Under the pieces are notes generated by a model. It worked only from the letters and a program-made list of their open reading frames with translations. It searched no databases and was not told where the DNA came from. A DNA stretch of 64,000 nucleotides. It comes from Amycolatopsis orientalis DSM 43388. Its GTDB lineage: Bacteria; Actinomycetota; Actinomycetes; Mycobacteriales; Pseudonocardiaceae. Positions 49,144 to 59,390 of this stretch are shown here, piece after piece. The translations under genes were made by a program, and so were the position numbers. The stretch covers positions 93,072-157,071 of the forward strand of contig NZ_ASXG01000124.1 in the NCBI RefSeq assembly GCF_000411975.1. Direction: 5' to 3'. The first letter of the stretch is position 1. Every line of letters begins with the position of its first letter.

Positions 49144-50265
49144 GTGGGCGCCGAGCCGTTCCAGGTCAGGGTGGCGGAAGAGGACGTCGAGGACGTGCGG
49201 GCGAGGCTGCGGCGCACGCGGTGGCCGGAGGCGGAGACCGTCGACGACTGGTCGCAAGGGGTGCCGCTCGCGTACGCCCGGGAGCTGTGCCGCAGCTGGG
49301 CCGAGGACTACGACTTCGGGTTCGGCGAGCGGCTCAATGTCTTCCCGCAGTTCCGGCAGGAGATCGACGGCCTCGGGATTCACTTCGTGCACCTCCGTTC
49401 GCCGGAGCCGGACGCGTTCCCGCTGGTGATCACGCACGGGTGGCCGGGTTCGGTGCTCGAATTCCTGAAGATCCTCGGCCCGCTGACCGATCCGCGGGCG
49501 CACGGCGGCGATCCGGCGGACGCGTTTCACGTCGTCGCGCCTTCGCTGCCGGGGTACGGCTGGAGCGACAAACCGAGCCGAGCCGGGTGGGGCGTCCGGA
49601 AAATCGCAACGGCGTGGGACCAGCTGATGGTCTCGCTCGGCTATGAACGCTACGGCGCGCAGGGCGGCGACTGGGGTTCAGCGGTGTCCGGCGCGCTCGG
49701 CGAGGTGGCGCGCGAGCGGGTCGCGGGGGTGCACGTCAACATGGCGGCGGCGCCGCGCGGCGAGTTCCCGGACGAGACCGAGGAGGAACGCGAAGGCGCG
49801 CGGGCGGCGGCGGAGTTCCGGCGCACGGGTCAGGGGTATTCGGCCCAGCAGGGCACGCGCCCGCAGACTCTCGGCTACGGGCTGACCGACTCGCCGGCCG
49901 GGCAGGCGGCCTGGATCGCCGAGAAGTTCTGGGCCTGGACCGACAACAACGGGCATCCGGAGGACGCAGTCACCCGGCAACAGCTCCTCGACGCGATCTC
50001 GGCGTACTGGTTCACCGCGTCGGCGACGTCGTCCGCACGGCTGTACTGGGAGAGCTACCGCAGCTTCGGCGATCGCGTCACCGCGCCTTCCGGCATCTCG
50101 GTCTACCCCCGCGACATCGTCCGGCCGTCGCGGCGGCAGGCGGAGCTCAAGTACCTCGATCTGCGCTGGTTCGAGCGGCTTCCTCGCGGCGGGCACTTCG
50201 CGGCGATGGAACAGCCCGCGTCGCTCGTCGAGCAGATCCGCGGCTTCTTCCGGCTCGTGCGCTGA
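49144..50265 (+). CDS. Epoxide hydrolase-like alpha/beta hydrolase
   Basis: The protein has 373 residues from GTG 49144. An N-terminal epoxide-hydrolase segment (FQVRVAEEDVEDVRARLRRT) precedes an alpha/beta hydrolase fold. The oxyanion region is HGWPGSVLEF. The nucleophile Asp is in GGDWGSAV at about residue 177, and the catalytic His in GGHFAAMEQP at about 349. It hydrolyses an epoxide to a diol; the substrate is unknown. It is the first core-type gene after the tRNA. Confidence 0.85.
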   Translation: MGAEPFQVRVAEEDVEDVRARLRRTRWPEAETVDDWSQGVPLAYARELCRSWAEDYDFGFGERLNVFPQFRQEIDGLGIHFVHLRSPEPDAFPLVITHGWPGSVLEFLKILGPLTDPRAHGGDPADAFHVVAPSLPGYGWSDKPSRAGWGVRKIATAWDQLMVSLGYERYGAQGGDWGSAVSGALGEVARERVAGVHVNMAAAPRGEFPDETEEEREGARAAAEFRRTGQGYSAQQGTRPQTLGYGLTDSPAGQAAWIAEKFWAWTDNNGHPEDAVTRQQLLDAISAYWFTASATSSARLYWESYRSFGDRVTAPSGISVYPRDIVRPSRRQAELKYLDLRWFERLPRGGHFAAMEQPASLVEQIRGFFRLVR

Positions 50266-50329
50266 TCTTCCCACCCCGCGGAACAGGGCTGGGGAAACGC
50301 TCCACCAGGCATTAGAGTGAAGTTAGGCT

Positions 50330-50372
50330 ACCCTGTATTGCACATATGCGCATGTCACTATATATTCGCCCT
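50330..50372. promoter_or_regulatory. AT-rich operator/promoter region of the zinc-efflux-type gene
   Basis: The segment around ACATATGCGCATGTCACTATATAT-like bases (50343-50366) is conspicuously AT-rich in a GC-rich setting, with an imperfect palindrome ACATATGCGCATGT. It precedes the cation diffusion facilitator start by about 35-50 bases, where ArsR/SmtB-type metal sensors bind comparable sites in actinobacteria. Binding protein unknown. Confidence 0.35.
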
Positions 50373-50398
50373 CGAGACCGGAACCTGGGAGGCGAGCG

Positions 50399-51319
50399 AT
50401 GGGACACGGGCACGGCCACGGGCACACCGCCGCTCCGGCGAGCGCGTCCGGCCGCTACGTCCGCGCGCTGCTGATCGCTCTCGCGGTCGGGGCCGGGTTC
50501 ATGGTGCTGGAGTTCGCGGTCGGCTTCGCGACCGGTTCGCTCGCGCTGATCTCGGACGCCGCGCACATGTTCACCGACGTGCTCGGGGTCGGGATGGCGC
50601 TCGCCGCGATCGTGCTCGCCCGCCGCAGCGGGCCGACGCCCAGCCGCACCTTCGGCATGTACCGGGCGGAAGTCCTTGCCGCGCTTGCCAATGCGGTGCT
50701 GCTGTTCGGGGTCGCCGGGTATGTGGCGGTCGAGGCGATCGGGCGGATCACCGACCCGCCGGAGGTGCCTGGCCTGCCAGTGCTGCTCGCTGCGGCCGCG
50801 GGTCTCGTCGCCAACGTCGTGTCGTTCCTCGTGCTGCGCGCGGGTGCGAAGGAGAGCCTGAACGTCCGCGGCGCGTACCTCGAAGTGCTGGCTGACCTCG
50901 TCGGCTCGGTCGGCGTCCTGCTCAGCGGCGCGATCACGCTCACCACCGGCTGGCGGTACGCCGACCCGATCATCGGTGTCGCGATCGGACTGTTCGTGCT
51001 GCCGCGCACCTGGACGCTCGCCCGCCGCGCGCTGCGGATCCTGTTCCAGCACGCGCCCGCCGGCGTGGACGTCGGCGAGATCAGCAGCGAACTCGCCGCG
51101 CTGCCGGGCGTCGCGGACGTGCACGACCTGCACGTCTGGACCCTCACCTCGGGCATGGAGGTCGCTTCGGCGCACCTGACGGTCAAGGCCGACGCCGAGC
51201 AAGCCACCGTGCTCACCAGGGCGCAGGACCTGCTTGCGGCCCGCTACGAGATCAACCACGCCACGCTTCAGGTCGAGGGACCGCAATGCGCCCGCCGGTG
51301 CGCGGAGCTGTCCTGGTAG
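50399..51319 (+). CDS. Cation diffusion facilitator (Zn/Co/Cd efflux)
   Basis: The protein has 306 residues, ATG 50399 behind GGGAGGCGAGCG. The N terminus is His-rich (MGHGHGHGHT). Six membrane helices follow. Metal-site motifs of the family are visible in SDAAHMFTDVLGV (HxxxD in helix II) and in helix V (EVLADLVGSVGVLL). A C-terminal cytoplasmic domain (HVWTLTSGMEVASAHLTVK) carries the usual metal-dimerisation fold. It exports divalent metals. Confidence 0.85.
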   Translation: MGHGHGHGHTAAPASASGRYVRALLIALAVGAGFMVLEFAVGFATGSLALISDAAHMFTDVLGVGMALAAIVLARRSGPTPSRTFGMYRAEVLAALANAVLLFGVAGYVAVEAIGRITDPPEVPGLPVLLAAAAGLVANVVSFLVLRAGAKESLNVRGAYLEVLADLVGSVGVLLSGAITLTTGWRYADPIIGVAIGLFVLPRTWTLARRALRILFQHAPAGVDVGEISSELAALPGVADVHDLHVWTLTSGMEVASAHLTVKADAEQATVLTRAQDLLAARYEINHATLQVEGPQCARRCAELSW

Positions 51320-51329
51320 ACCGGGGGCT

Positions 51330-51926
51330 ATGCGCAAAAACTTCGACCCCGCCCAGCTGGCCCCGCACGCGTTCTACCGGCTCCTGACCGCCACCGTCGT
51401 GCCGCGGCCCATCGCCTGGGTTTCGAGCACGTCCCGCGACGGAGTGGACAATCTCGCGCCGCATTCGTTCTTCACCGTGGCCTCGGCCGCGCCCGCGGTG
51501 CTGCAGTTCACCTCGGTCGGCCGCAAAGACACCCTGCGCAACGTCGAGGCGACCCGCCAGTTCGTGGTCAACCTCGCGCCCGAGCCGCTGTTCGAGCAGA
51601 TCAACGCCACCAGTGCGGATTTCCCGCCGGAGCTGAGCGAATTCGACGAAGCCGGGCTGACCCGCGAGCCGAGCCTGAAGGTCGGCCCGCCGCGGGTCGC
51701 GGAATCGCCGGTGGCGTTCGAATGCGAACTGCACAGCACGGTCGGTTTCGGACACTCGACGGTGGTGTTCGGCCGGGTCGTGCACCTGGCGGTCAACGAG
51801 GACGTCCTCGACGGCGACCACCCGCTGATCGACCGGCTGCGGCCGCTGTCCCGGCTGGGACGCGACGAGTGGGGGACGCTGGGCGACATCAAGGAACTGG
51901 CGCGGCCCACGTACAAAAGCTCGTGA
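51330..51926 (+). CDS. Flavin reductase-like (FMN-binding split-barrel) protein
   Basis: The protein has 198 residues from ATG 51330, ten bases after the transporter stop. The split-barrel pattern FYRLLTATVVPRPIAWVSST, then LAPHSFFTVASAAPAVLQFT, is characteristic of the flavin reductase-like family that binds FMN or Fe. The rest (FVVNLAPEPLFEQINATSAD, then CELHSTVGFGHSTVVFGRV) completes the barrel. The physiological substrate is unknown. Confidence 0.8.
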   Translation: MRKNFDPAQLAPHAFYRLLTATVVPRPIAWVSSTSRDGVDNLAPHSFFTVASAAPAVLQFTSVGRKDTLRNVEATRQFVVNLAPEPLFEQINATSADFPPELSEFDEAGLTREPSLKVGPPRVAESPVAFECELHSTVGFGHSTVVFGRVVHLAVNEDVLDGDHPLIDRLRPLSRLGRDEWGTLGDIKELARPTYKSS

Positions 51927-51964
51927 GCGCCCAGGCGCTCACGAGCTTTCGTCCGGGAAGAGCG

Positions 51965-52765
51965 TCAGGGGGCGGGCAGCGGCTGCGCGTCCCGCGCCTT
52001 CAGCATGCTCTTCATCTGGTCCATTTCCGCGCCCTGCGACGTCAACATGCTGCGGCACAACGCTTTCACCGCGTCGATGGACGTGTGGTCCTGCGCGTAC
52101 TCGGCCATCGCGACCCCGCCCTGGTGGTGCCGGAGCATCAGCTGCAGGAAGTCGACGTCCAGCGCGCGGCCGGACAGCGTGCGCAGCTTCGCGAGTTCCG
52201 CGTCGGTGGCCATGCCGGGCATCGGCGCGCCGCCGGCCGGGCTGCTGGTCGGCATCTGCATGCCGGCGTGGCCCATCGGCTCGGTCATCCACGTCATGTA
52301 CGCGCCGGTCGCCTGCTCCGGCTGGTCCCACAGCATGAGCCAGCCCTTCATCCGCCCGACCTGCTCGGTCTGCGTGCGCTCGATGTCGAACGCGAGCTGG
52401 CGGATCTCCGGGTCGGTCGAATGGTCGCGCGCCCAGCCGGCCATGGTGACCGCCTGCAGGTGGTGCACCGACATGTCCTGGGCGAAGCCGACCTCGACCG
52501 AACCCGCTCCCGGCGTCGCCGGCACCGCGTCGCCGCCGTCGGTGAGCCGCGTCGCGAACACCCCGATCGCGGCCCCGACCAGCAGCACCGCGATCAGCGT
52601 CCCGCCGATGACCACCCACCGGGACCAGCCGGTCCGTTCCGCGGGAGCGGACTCCTCGGCGACCTCGGCGGTCTCGGCGGGTGCACCGGCTTCGGCGGAC
52701 CGGGCGGTTTCGACGCCGCCCGTCCCGGCCTCGTCCGAGTGGTTTCCGGAGCCGCGCACGGTCAC
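51965..52765 (-). CDS. DUF305 membrane-anchored copper/metal-handling-type protein
   Basis: The protein has 266 residues, GTG 52765 overlapping the stop of the next upstream gene (GTGA). One membrane segment lies at about 50-72 (WVVIGGTLIAVLLVGAAIGV). The extracytoplasmic DUF305 domain follows, with His-His motifs SVHHLQAVTMAGWA and LMLRHHQGGVAMA and many Met. Such proteins often occur with copper homeostasis genes. It is co-transcribed with the DUF3105 gene. Confidence 0.8.
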   Translation of the reverse strand: MTVRGSGNHSDEAGTGGVETARSAEAGAPAETAEVAEESAPAERTGWSRWVVIGGTLIAVLLVGAAIGVFATRLTDGGDAVPATPGAGSVEVGFAQDMSVHHLQAVTMAGWARDHSTDPEIRQLAFDIERTQTEQVGRMKGWLMLWDQPEQATGAYMTWMTEPMGHAGMQMPTSSPAGGAPMPGMATDAELAKLRTLSGRALDVDFLQLMLRHHQGGVAMAEYAQDHTSIDAVKALCRSMLTSQGAEMDQMKSMLKARDAQPLPAP

Positions 52766-53598
52766 TGCCCGGCCGGCGGCGTCCCCGGCATGCCGCCCTG
52801 CTCGGTCTGCGCCCCGGTGCTGCCCTTGTAGTCCATCGGCTTCGCGTCCTTGCCCGGCTTGCTCGGGTCGAACTTCGGCGGGTTGCTCGGGTCGAACATG
52901 CCCTTGCCGAGCGCGTCGCACGAGGCGCCGATCTCCGGGTACACGCCGTTCGGGTTGGTCCGCAGCGCGGCGATGAACTGGTCGATGCGCGGGTCGTCGG
53001 CGCTGTCCAGCTTCAGCTGGTGGCCCCACGACTGCAGCGAGATCGGCTTGTCCAGGCCCGGGTAGGGCGACATCATCGTGTACGGCTTGCCCTTGACCCG
53101 CGCCGCGAGCAGCGCGACCTGGTCGCCCTTCACCTTGTCCGGGTTGTAGGCGATCCACACCGTGCCGTGCTCGAGCGAGTGCACCATGTTCTCGTTGCGC
53201 ACCGCTTCCGGGTAGACGATGCCGGTGCACGCGGCCCAGTAGCCGTCGTGCGGGCCGCCGAACGGCGGGCTCTGGTCGTAGGCCACCCGCTCGGTGGGCA
53301 GGATGTGCACCGATCCGGGGTACTGCTTGATGACCACGCCGGGGATCTTCTTCGACGGGTCCGGGTTGCTCGCGGTCGGCGCGAAGGCGGCGGCGGCCTC
53401 GTCCCGGGACGCCTGCTCGCGCTTGGGCGCGGAAGCCTGCAGGTAGTAGACGATGACGCCGGCCAGCAGGGCGACCACCACGACGACGCCGATGATGGTG
53501 CCCCAGGGCGTACGCTTGCCCGCCACGACCGAGCGGTTCTTCGCCGCCTTCACCGCGGCCGCGGACGAGCCCTTCTTCTTGGTGGTCCCGTTGGCCAT
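52762..53598 (-). CDS. DUF3105 membrane protein
   Basis: The protein has 278 residues from ATG 53598 with GAGGAG upstream. A basic start precedes one membrane helix (WGTIIGVVVVVALLAGVIVY at about 32-51). The DUF3105 domain then contains SPPFGGPHDGYWAACTGIY-like sequence and VHSLEHGTVWIAYNP, whose conserved His/Asn/Cys residues are typical. It forms an operon with the DUF305 gene, a common actinobacterial pair near argS. Confidence 0.8.
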   Translation of the reverse strand: MANGTTKKKGSSAAAVKAAKNRSVVAGKRTPWGTIIGVVVVVALLAGVIVYYLQASAPKREQASRDEAAAAFAPTASNPDPSKKIPGVVIKQYPGSVHILPTERVAYDQSPPFGGPHDGYWAACTGIVYPEAVRNENMVHSLEHGTVWIAYNPDKVKGDQVALLAARVKGKPYTMMSPYPGLDKPISLQSWGHQLKLDSADDPRIDQFIAALRTNPNGVYPEIGASCDALGKGMFDPSNPPKFDPSKPGKDAKPMDYKGSTGAQTEQGGMPGTPPAGQ

Positions 53599-53800
53599 GA
53601 TTGCCGAGATCTCCTCGTGAGAGCGGGGGAGGGATCCGGACGGACCCTGCCGGTAGCCCAGTGTAGAGACCGGGCGTGCGATCACCGTGAACACCCGCGA
53701 GGCGCCCCGGCGAGCGGAACATCCGCCTCCGGTGTGCCCGCCGTCTCGCCAGCGCGTACCGCCGGAAGCGCGCTGCTGAAGCGCACCTAGAATCCGGCGA

Positions 53801-55465
53801 GTGACTCCCGCCGCTCTCGCCGATCTGGTCCGCAGCTCCGCCGTGCAGGTCCTCGCCGCACGCGGCGTCGACGCCGCCGTGCTGCCGGAGACCGTGACCA
53901 TCGAACGCCCGCGCAACCCGGACCACGGAGACTACGCGACCAATCTCGCGCTGCAGGTGGCCAAGAAAGCCGGGCTGAAGCCGCGCGAGTTCGCCGAGGC
54001 GCTCGCCGAGGTCGTCGCGGGCGCGGACGGGGTGGCGGCGGCCGAGGTCGCCGGCCCGGGCTTCCTCAACTTCCGGCTCGCCGCGGACGCGCAGGGCGAG
54101 GTCGTGCGCCAGGTGCTGGCCGCGGGCGCGGAGTACGGCCGCGGCGACGCGCTGGCCGGGCGCCGGATCAACCTGGAGTTCGTCTCGGCGAACCCGACCG
54201 GGCCGATCCACCTCGGCGGCACGCGCTGGGCCGCGGTCGGCGACGCGCTGGGCCGGGTGCTCGCCGCGCAGGGCGCGGACGTCACCCGCGAGTACTACTT
54301 CAACGACGCCGGCGCGCAGATCGACCGGTTCGTCCGCTCGCTGATCGCCGCCGCGAAGGGCGAGCCCGCCCCGGAGGACGGCTACTCCGGCGGGTACATC
54401 AGCGACATCGCGGCCGAGGTGCTCAAGGCCGAGCCGAGCGCGCTGAGCCTGCCCGAAGCGCAGCGGCACGAGACGTTCCGGCGCATCGGCATCGAGCTGA
54501 TGTTCAGCCAGATCAAGCAGAGCCTGCACGAGTTCGGCACCGATTTCGACGTCTACTTCCACGAGAACTCGCTGCACGAGTCCGGCGCGGTCGAGGCGGC
54601 GGTGCAGCAGCTCAAGGACTCCGGCAACCTCTACTTCGCCGACGGCGCCTGGTGGCTGCGCTCCAGCGAGTACGGCGACGACAAGGACCGGGTCGTCCTC
54701 AAGAAGGACGGCAACCCGGCCTACATCGCGGGCGACCTGGCCTACTTCAAGGACAAGCGCAACCGCGGGTTCGACCTGTGCATCTACATGCTCGGCGCGG
54801 ACCACCACGGCTACATCGCGCGGCTCAAGGCGGCCGCCGCGGCGTTCGGCGACGACCCGGCGACGGTCGAGGTGCTGATCGGCCAGATGGTGAACCTGGT
54901 GAGCGAGGGCAAGCCGGTGCGGATGTCCAAGCGCGCGGGCACCGTGATCACGCTCGAGGACCTCGTCGAGGCGGTCGGCGTCGACCCGGCCCGCTACGAG
55001 CTGATCCGGTACTCCGTCGATTCCTCTTTGGACATCGATTTGGACTTGCTGCGCAAGCATTCCAACGACAACCCGGTCTACTACGTGCAGTACGCGCACG
55101 CCCGGCTGTCGTCGCTGCGGCGCGGCGCGGCGGACCTCGGGCTCAAGACCGACGAGTCCGGCGCGGACGTCGACTTCGGGCTGCTCACCCTGCCTGCTGA
55201 AGGCGACCTGATCCGCACCATCGGCGAATTCCCGGCGGTGGTGCGGCGGGCGGCGGAGATGCGCGAACCGCATCGCGTGGCCCGCTACCTCGAGGAACTG
55301 GCCGGCGCGTACCACAAGTTCTACACCGTGGGCCGGGTCCTCCCGCAGGGCGACGAGGAGGCCACTCCCCTCACGTACGCCCGGCTCGCTCTGTGTGAAG
55401 CCGCGCGCCAGGTGCTGGCGAACGGCCTGTCGCTGCTCGGTGTCTCCGCTCCGGAACGGATGTAA
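53801..55465 (+). CDS. argS: Arginyl-tRNA synthetase
   Basis: The protein has 554 residues from GTG 53801. The N-terminal additional domain typical of ArgRS precedes the class I catalytic core. The HIGH-type motif is [14 protein letters not shown] at about residue 130, and the KMSKS counterpart is [15 protein letters not shown] at about 376. A C-terminal anticodon-binding helical domain follows. It charges tRNA-Arg in the cytoplasm. It begins the argS-lysA-hom-thrC-thrB run with only three bases before lysA. Confidence 0.95.
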   Translation: MTPAALADLVRSSAVQVLAARGVDAAVLPETVTIERPRNPDHGDYATNLALQVAKKAGLKPREFAEALAEVVAGADGVAAAEVAGPGFLNFRLAADAQGEVVRQVLAAGAEYGRGDALAGRRINLEFVSANPTGPIHLGGTRWAAVGDALGRVLAAQGADVTREYYFNDAGAQIDRFVRSLIAAAKGEPAPEDGYSGGYISDIAAEVLKAEPSALSLPEAQRHETFRRIGIELMFSQIKQSLHEFGTDFDVYFHENSLHESGAVEAAVQQLKDSGNLYFADGAWWLRSSEYGDDKDRVVLKKDGNPAYIAGDLAYFKDKRNRGFDLCIYMLGADHHGYIARLKAAAAAFGDDPATVEVLIGQMVNLVSEGKPVRMSKRAGTVITLEDLVEAVGVDPARYELIRYSVDSSLDIDLDLLRKHSNDNPVYYVQYAHARLSSLRRGAADLGLKTDESGADVDFGLLTLPAEGDLIRTIGEFPAVVRRAAEMREPHRVARYLEELAGAYHKFYTVGRVLPQGDEEATPLTYARLALCEAARQVLANGLSLLGVSAPERM

Positions 55466-55468
55466 ACA

Positions 55469-56899
55469 ATGGCGCACCCCGCGGGCCCCCGCCACGCCGA
55501 CGTCTACCCCCATGCCGACGCCTCCGGGTTCCCGCCCGCGAGTGCCGGCGAACTCGACCAGCTGCCCGCGAAAGTGTGGCCGCGCAACGTTTATCGCGCC
55601 GCGGACGGTGTCGTGCGGATCGCCGGAGTCGACGTGCGCGACCTCGCGCAGACGTACGGCACGCCGCTGTTCGTGGTCGACGAGGCGGACTTCAAGTCCC
55701 GCTGCGCGGACTACGCCGAGGCGTTCGACGACCCGGCGCTCGTGCACTACGCGTCGAAAGCGTTCCTGTCCGTCGAGGTCGCCCGGTGGGTGGCCGAACA
55801 GGGGCTGAGCCTCGACGTCTGCAGCGGCGGCGAGCTGGCCGTCGCGCTGCGCGCGAACTTCCCGGTGGAGCGGATCACGTTCCACGGCAACAACAAATCG
55901 GTCGCCGAACTGGACGCGGCCGTCGAGGCCGGCGTCGGCACCGTGGTGGTCGACTCGTACTACGAGATCGCCCGGCTCGCCGAAATCGCCGCCGCGCACG
56001 AGGTCGAGCAGAAGGTGCTCGTCCGGGTGACGGTCGGCGTCGAGGCGCACACCCACGAATTCATCGCGACCGCGCACGAGGACCAGAAGTTCGGGTTCTC
56101 GCTGGCTTCCGGCGATGCCGCCGAAGCGGTGCGCCGCGTGCTGAACGCGCCGTCGCTGAAGCTGGTCGGCCTGCACAGCCACATCGGTTCGCAGATCTTC
56201 GACGCCGACGGTTTCGAGGTCGCCGCCCGCCGCGTCGTCGGACTGCTCGCGGACCTGGCCAAGGAACACGGCCGGGAACTGCTGGACCAGATGAACGTCG
56301 TCGACCTCGGCGGCGGTTTCGGCATCGCCTACACCGAAAAGGACAACCCGCCGCCGCCCTCGCAGATGATCACGCAGATTCGCGAGATCGTCCGCAAGGA
56401 ATGCGCGTACGCCGAACTCCCGGTGCCGCGCATCGCGGGCGAACCCGGCCGTGCGATCGCCGGTCCGGGCACGTTCACCCTGTACGAAGTGGGCACGATC
56501 AAGGACGTCGCGCTCGGCGACGAGTCCGCGCGCCGGTACGTCAGCGTCGACGGCGGCATGAGCGACAACATCCGCACGGCGCTCTACGACGCGGTGTACG
56601 ACTGCCGGGTGGTTTCCCGGTCCGCCGCCGACGGCGACGAGCCGGTGACCCCGGCGTTGTCTCGCGTGGTGGGAAAACACTGTGAGTCCGGCGACATCGT
56701 CGTCCGAGACTGCTGGCTGCCAGACACGCTGGCTCCCGGCGACCTGCTGGCCGTCGCGGCGACCGGCGCCTACTGCTACGCGATGGCCAGTGGTTACAAC
56801 CGGCTGCCGCGGCCCGCGGTGGTCGCCGTGCGCAACGGCTCCGCCCGGCTGCTGCTGCGCAGGGAGACGACGGACGACATGCTGCGCCTGGAGGTTTGA
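55469..56899 (+). CDS. lysA: Diaminopimelate decarboxylase
   Basis: The protein has 476 residues from ATG 55469. It has the PLP fold III alanine-racemase-like barrel. The Schiff-base lysine is Lys97 in HYASKAFLS, the phosphate-binding turn LGGGFGIAY follows, and the substrate Cys/Glu region is near the C terminus ([16 protein letters not shown]). It catalyses the last step of lysine synthesis. Confidence 0.95.
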   Translation: MAHPAGPRHADVYPHADASGFPPASAGELDQLPAKVWPRNVYRAADGVVRIAGVDVRDLAQTYGTPLFVVDEADFKSRCADYAEAFDDPALVHYASKAFLSVEVARWVAEQGLSLDVCSGGELAVALRANFPVERITFHGNNKSVAELDAAVEAGVGTVVVDSYYEIARLAEIAAAHEVEQKVLVRVTVGVEAHTHEFIATAHEDQKFGFSLASGDAAEAVRRVLNAPSLKLVGLHSHIGSQIFDADGFEVAARRVVGLLADLAKEHGRELLDQMNVVDLGGGFGIAYTEKDNPPPPSQMITQIREIVRKECAYAELPVPRIAGEPGRAIAGPGTFTLYEVGTIKDVALGDESARRYVSVDGGMSDNIRTALYDAVYDCRVVSRSAADGDEPVTPALSRVVGKHCESGDIVVRDCWLPDTLAPGDLLAVAATGAYCYAMASGYNRLPRPAVVAVRNGSARLLLRRETTDDMLRLEV

Positions 56900-56902
56900 G
56901 AA

Positions 56903-58252
56903 GTGTCCACTGTGTCTCCGAAAAGCCCGTCTCCGAAAAGCCCGTCTCCCGCGGACCGGGCGCCCGTCCGGGTCGCGATGCTGGGCTGCGGCACCGTCGG
57001 CAGCGAGGTCGCCCGGCTGCTCACCGAACAGGCCAGCGAGCTGGCGGCCCGCGCGGGCGCGCCGGTGGAACTGGTCGGCATCGCCGTGCGGCGTCCGGAC
57101 AAGCACCCGGAACTGCCCGCCGAACTGCTCACCGACGACGCCGCGGCGCTCGTGGCCCGCGACGACGTCGACGTGGTGGTCGAACTGGTCGGCGGGATCG
57201 ACCCGGTGCGCAGCTGGCTGCTCACCGCGCTGAACGCGGGCAAATCCGTGGTCACCGCCAACAAGGCGCTGCTCGCCGAGTATTCGGCCGAGTTGTTCGA
57301 GGCGGCCGACGACAGCGGTGCGGACCTCTACTTCGAGGCCGCCGTCGCCGGGGCCATCCCGCTGCTGCGCCCGCTGCGCGAATCGCTGGCGGGCGACCGG
57401 ATCACCCGCGTGATGGGGATCGTCAACGGCACCACGAACTACATCCTCTCCGCGATGGACGCCACCGGCGCGGGCTACGCCGAAACGCTCGACGAGGCGA
57501 GCCGGCTCGGATATGCCGAAGCGGACCCGACGGCGGACGTCGACGGTTACGACGCCGCGTCGAAGGCCGCGATCCTTGCCTCGCTGGCGTTCCACTCGCG
57601 GGTCACCGCGAAAGACGTGCACCGCGAAGGCATCGCCGACGTCACGGCGTCCGACCTGGCCGCCGCGCGCACGCTCGGCCGCACAGTGAAGCTGCTGGCG
57701 ATCTGCGAACGCGTGACCGCGGACGACGGCACGGAATCCGTTTCCGCGCGCGTGCATCCGGTGATGATTCCGCGCAGCCACCAGCTGGCCGGCGTCGGCG
57801 GCGCGTTCAACGCGGTCTACGTCGAAGCGGACGCGGCCGGCGAATTGATGTTCTACGGCCAGGGCGCGGGCGGCGCGCCGACGGCCAGCGCGGTGCTCGG
57901 CGATCTCGTTGCCGTGGCGCGCAACCAGGTGCTCGGCGGACGCGGCCCGCGCGAATCGGCGCACGCCGCGCTGCCGGTGCGGCCGATGGGCCAGACGCCC
58001 ACCCGCTACCACGTGAGCCTCGACGTCGCGGACCGCGCGGGCGTGCTCGCCCAGGTGGCGCAGGCGTTCGCCGCGCACGGCGTGAGCATCGCCGCGGTGC
58101 GCCAGCGCGACGCGAACGACACGGCGAGCCTCGTCGTGGTCACTCATCTCGCCCCGGACGCGGCTTTGCAGTCCACTGTGGACGAGATCGCGAAACTCGA
58201 CGTGGTGCACGAGGTGGTCAGCGTGATGCGGGTGGAAGGCGAAGACGCGTGA
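56903..58252 (+). CDS. hom: Homoserine dehydrogenase with ACT domain
   Basis: The protein has 449 residues from GTG 56903. An odd N-terminal tandem (KSPSPKSPSP) precedes the NAD(P)-binding GCGTVGSEVARLL. The catalytic region includes GIVNGTTNYILSAM and KLLAICERV. A C-terminal ACT domain (HVSLDVADRAGVLAQVAQAF) should mediate threonine feedback. It makes homoserine for the threonine/methionine branch. The N-terminal SPK repeat looks like a small in-frame duplication. Confidence 0.95.
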   Translation: MSTVSPKSPSPKSPSPADRAPVRVAMLGCGTVGSEVARLLTEQASELAARAGAPVELVGIAVRRPDKHPELPAELLTDDAAALVARDDVDVVVELVGGIDPVRSWLLTALNAGKSVVTANKALLAEYSAELFEAADDSGADLYFEAAVAGAIPLLRPLRESLAGDRITRVMGIVNGTTNYILSAMDATGAGYAETLDEASRLGYAEADPTADVDGYDAASKAAILASLAFHSRVTAKDVHREGIADVTASDLAAARTLGRTVKLLAICERVTADDGTESVSARVHPVMIPRSHQLAGVGGAFNAVYVEADAAGELMFYGQGAGGAPTASAVLGDLVAVARNQVLGGRGPRESAHAALPVRPMGQTPTRYHVSLDVADRAGVLAQVAQAFAAHGVSIAAVRQRDANDTASLVVVTHLAPDAALQSTVDEIAKLDVVHEVVSVMRVEGEDA

Positions 58253-58334
58253 GCGCCGCGGGCAGGGCAACCATGGACCTTCCTGCCGCGGCCTCGCCGG
58301 TTAGCATGGGGAAACTCCGAAACGAGGCGGCAGC

Positions 58335-59390
58335 ATGAGTTCCTGGCCGGGGATCATTGAGGCGTACCGCGACCGGGTTCCGGTCCCCGACGGGGCGCGC
58401 GTGGTCACGCTCGGCGAGGGCAACACCCCGCTGCTGCCCGCCGCGCACCTGTCCGAGCTGACCGGTGCCGAGGTGTACCTGAAGGTCGAGGGCGCGAACC
58501 CGACCGGCTCGTTCAAGGACCGCGGGATGACCGTGGCGATCACGCACGCGCTCGCGAGCGGGCTCAAAGCGGTGATCTGCGCGTCCACCGGCAACACCTC
58601 CGCCTCGGCCGCCGCGTACGCCGCGCGGGCCGGGCTCACCTGTGCGGTGCTGGTGCCGCAGGGCAAGATCGCGATGGGCAAGCTCGCCCAGGCGGTGCTG
58701 CACGGCGCGCGGATCCTGCAGGTCGACGGCAATTTCGACGATTGCCTCGAACTCGCCCGCAAGACCGCGGCGGACTATCCGGTCACGCTGGTCAACTCGG
58801 TCAACCCGGTGCGCATCGCCGGGCAGAAGACCGCGGCGTTCGAGATCTGCGACGTGCTCGGCGAGGCACCGGACGTGCACTGCCTCCCGGTGGGCAACGC
58901 GGGCAACATCACCGCGTACTGGAAGGGCTATTCGGAGTACGCGAGCGACGGTGTGGTCAAGAACACCCCGCGGATGTTCGGGTTCCAGGCCGCTGGCGCC
59001 GCGCCGCTGGTGCACGGCGAACCGGTCTCCGACCCGGACACCATCGCGACCGCGATCCGCATCGGCAGCCCCGCGTCGTGGGCGGGCGCGGTTTCCGCGC
59101 GCGACGAGTCGGACGGCCTGTTCGACGCGATCACCGACGAGAAGATCCTCGAGGCGTACCGGCTGCTGGCCCGTCGCGAGGGCGTCTTCGTGGAGCCGGC
59201 GTCCGCGACGAGCGTCGCCGGGCTGCTGACCACCGCGGCGGACGGCCGGCTGCCGAAGGGCGCGAAGGTGGTCTGCACGGTCACCGGACACGGCCTGAAA
59301 GACCCGGCCACGGCGCTGGAGGGCAACGTCGAGGTGGAACCGCTCGCGGTCGACCCGACGGCCGTCGCGGCGGCGCTGGACCTGCCGTGA
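58335..59390 (+). CDS. thrC: Threonine synthase
   Basis: The protein has 351 residues from ATG 58335. The fold type II PLP lysine is Lys61 in [11 protein letters not shown], the phosphate loop is [17 protein letters not shown], and the later VTGHGLKDP is typical. It converts O-phosphohomoserine to threonine. It overlaps thrB by four bases (GTGA). Confidence 0.95.
   Translation: MSSWPGIIEAYRDRVPVPDGARVVTLGEGNTPLLPAAHLSELTGAEVYLKVEGANPTGSFKDRGMTVAITHALASGLKAVICASTGNTSASAAAYAARAGLTCAVLVPQGKIAMGKLAQAVLHGARILQVDGNFDDCLELARKTAADYPVTLVNSVNPVRIAGQKTAAFEICDVLGEAPDVHCLPVGNAGNITAYWKGYSEYASDGVVKNTPRMFGFQAAGAAPLVHGEPVSDPDTIATAIRIGSPASWAGAVSARDESDGLFDAITDEKILEAYRLLARREGVFVEPASATSVAGLLTTAADGRLPKGAKVVCTVTGHGLKDPATALEGNVEVEPLAVDPTAVAAALDLP

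Noticed and set aside
58171-58183. An extra copy of the 13-bp palindrome (GTCCACTGTGGAC) inside hom
   Set aside because: It lies in coding sequence of a core gene and far from the array. It may reflect a motif that is common in the genome, so I did not count it; its genome-wide frequency should be checked.
51965-58270. A 2101-codon open frame on the minus strand across argS, lysA and hom
   Set aside because: It is antisense to well-recognised enzymes; beyond the DUF305 part it has shadow-type Arg/Val/Gly/His composition caused by high GC. Only 51965-52765 is a real gene.
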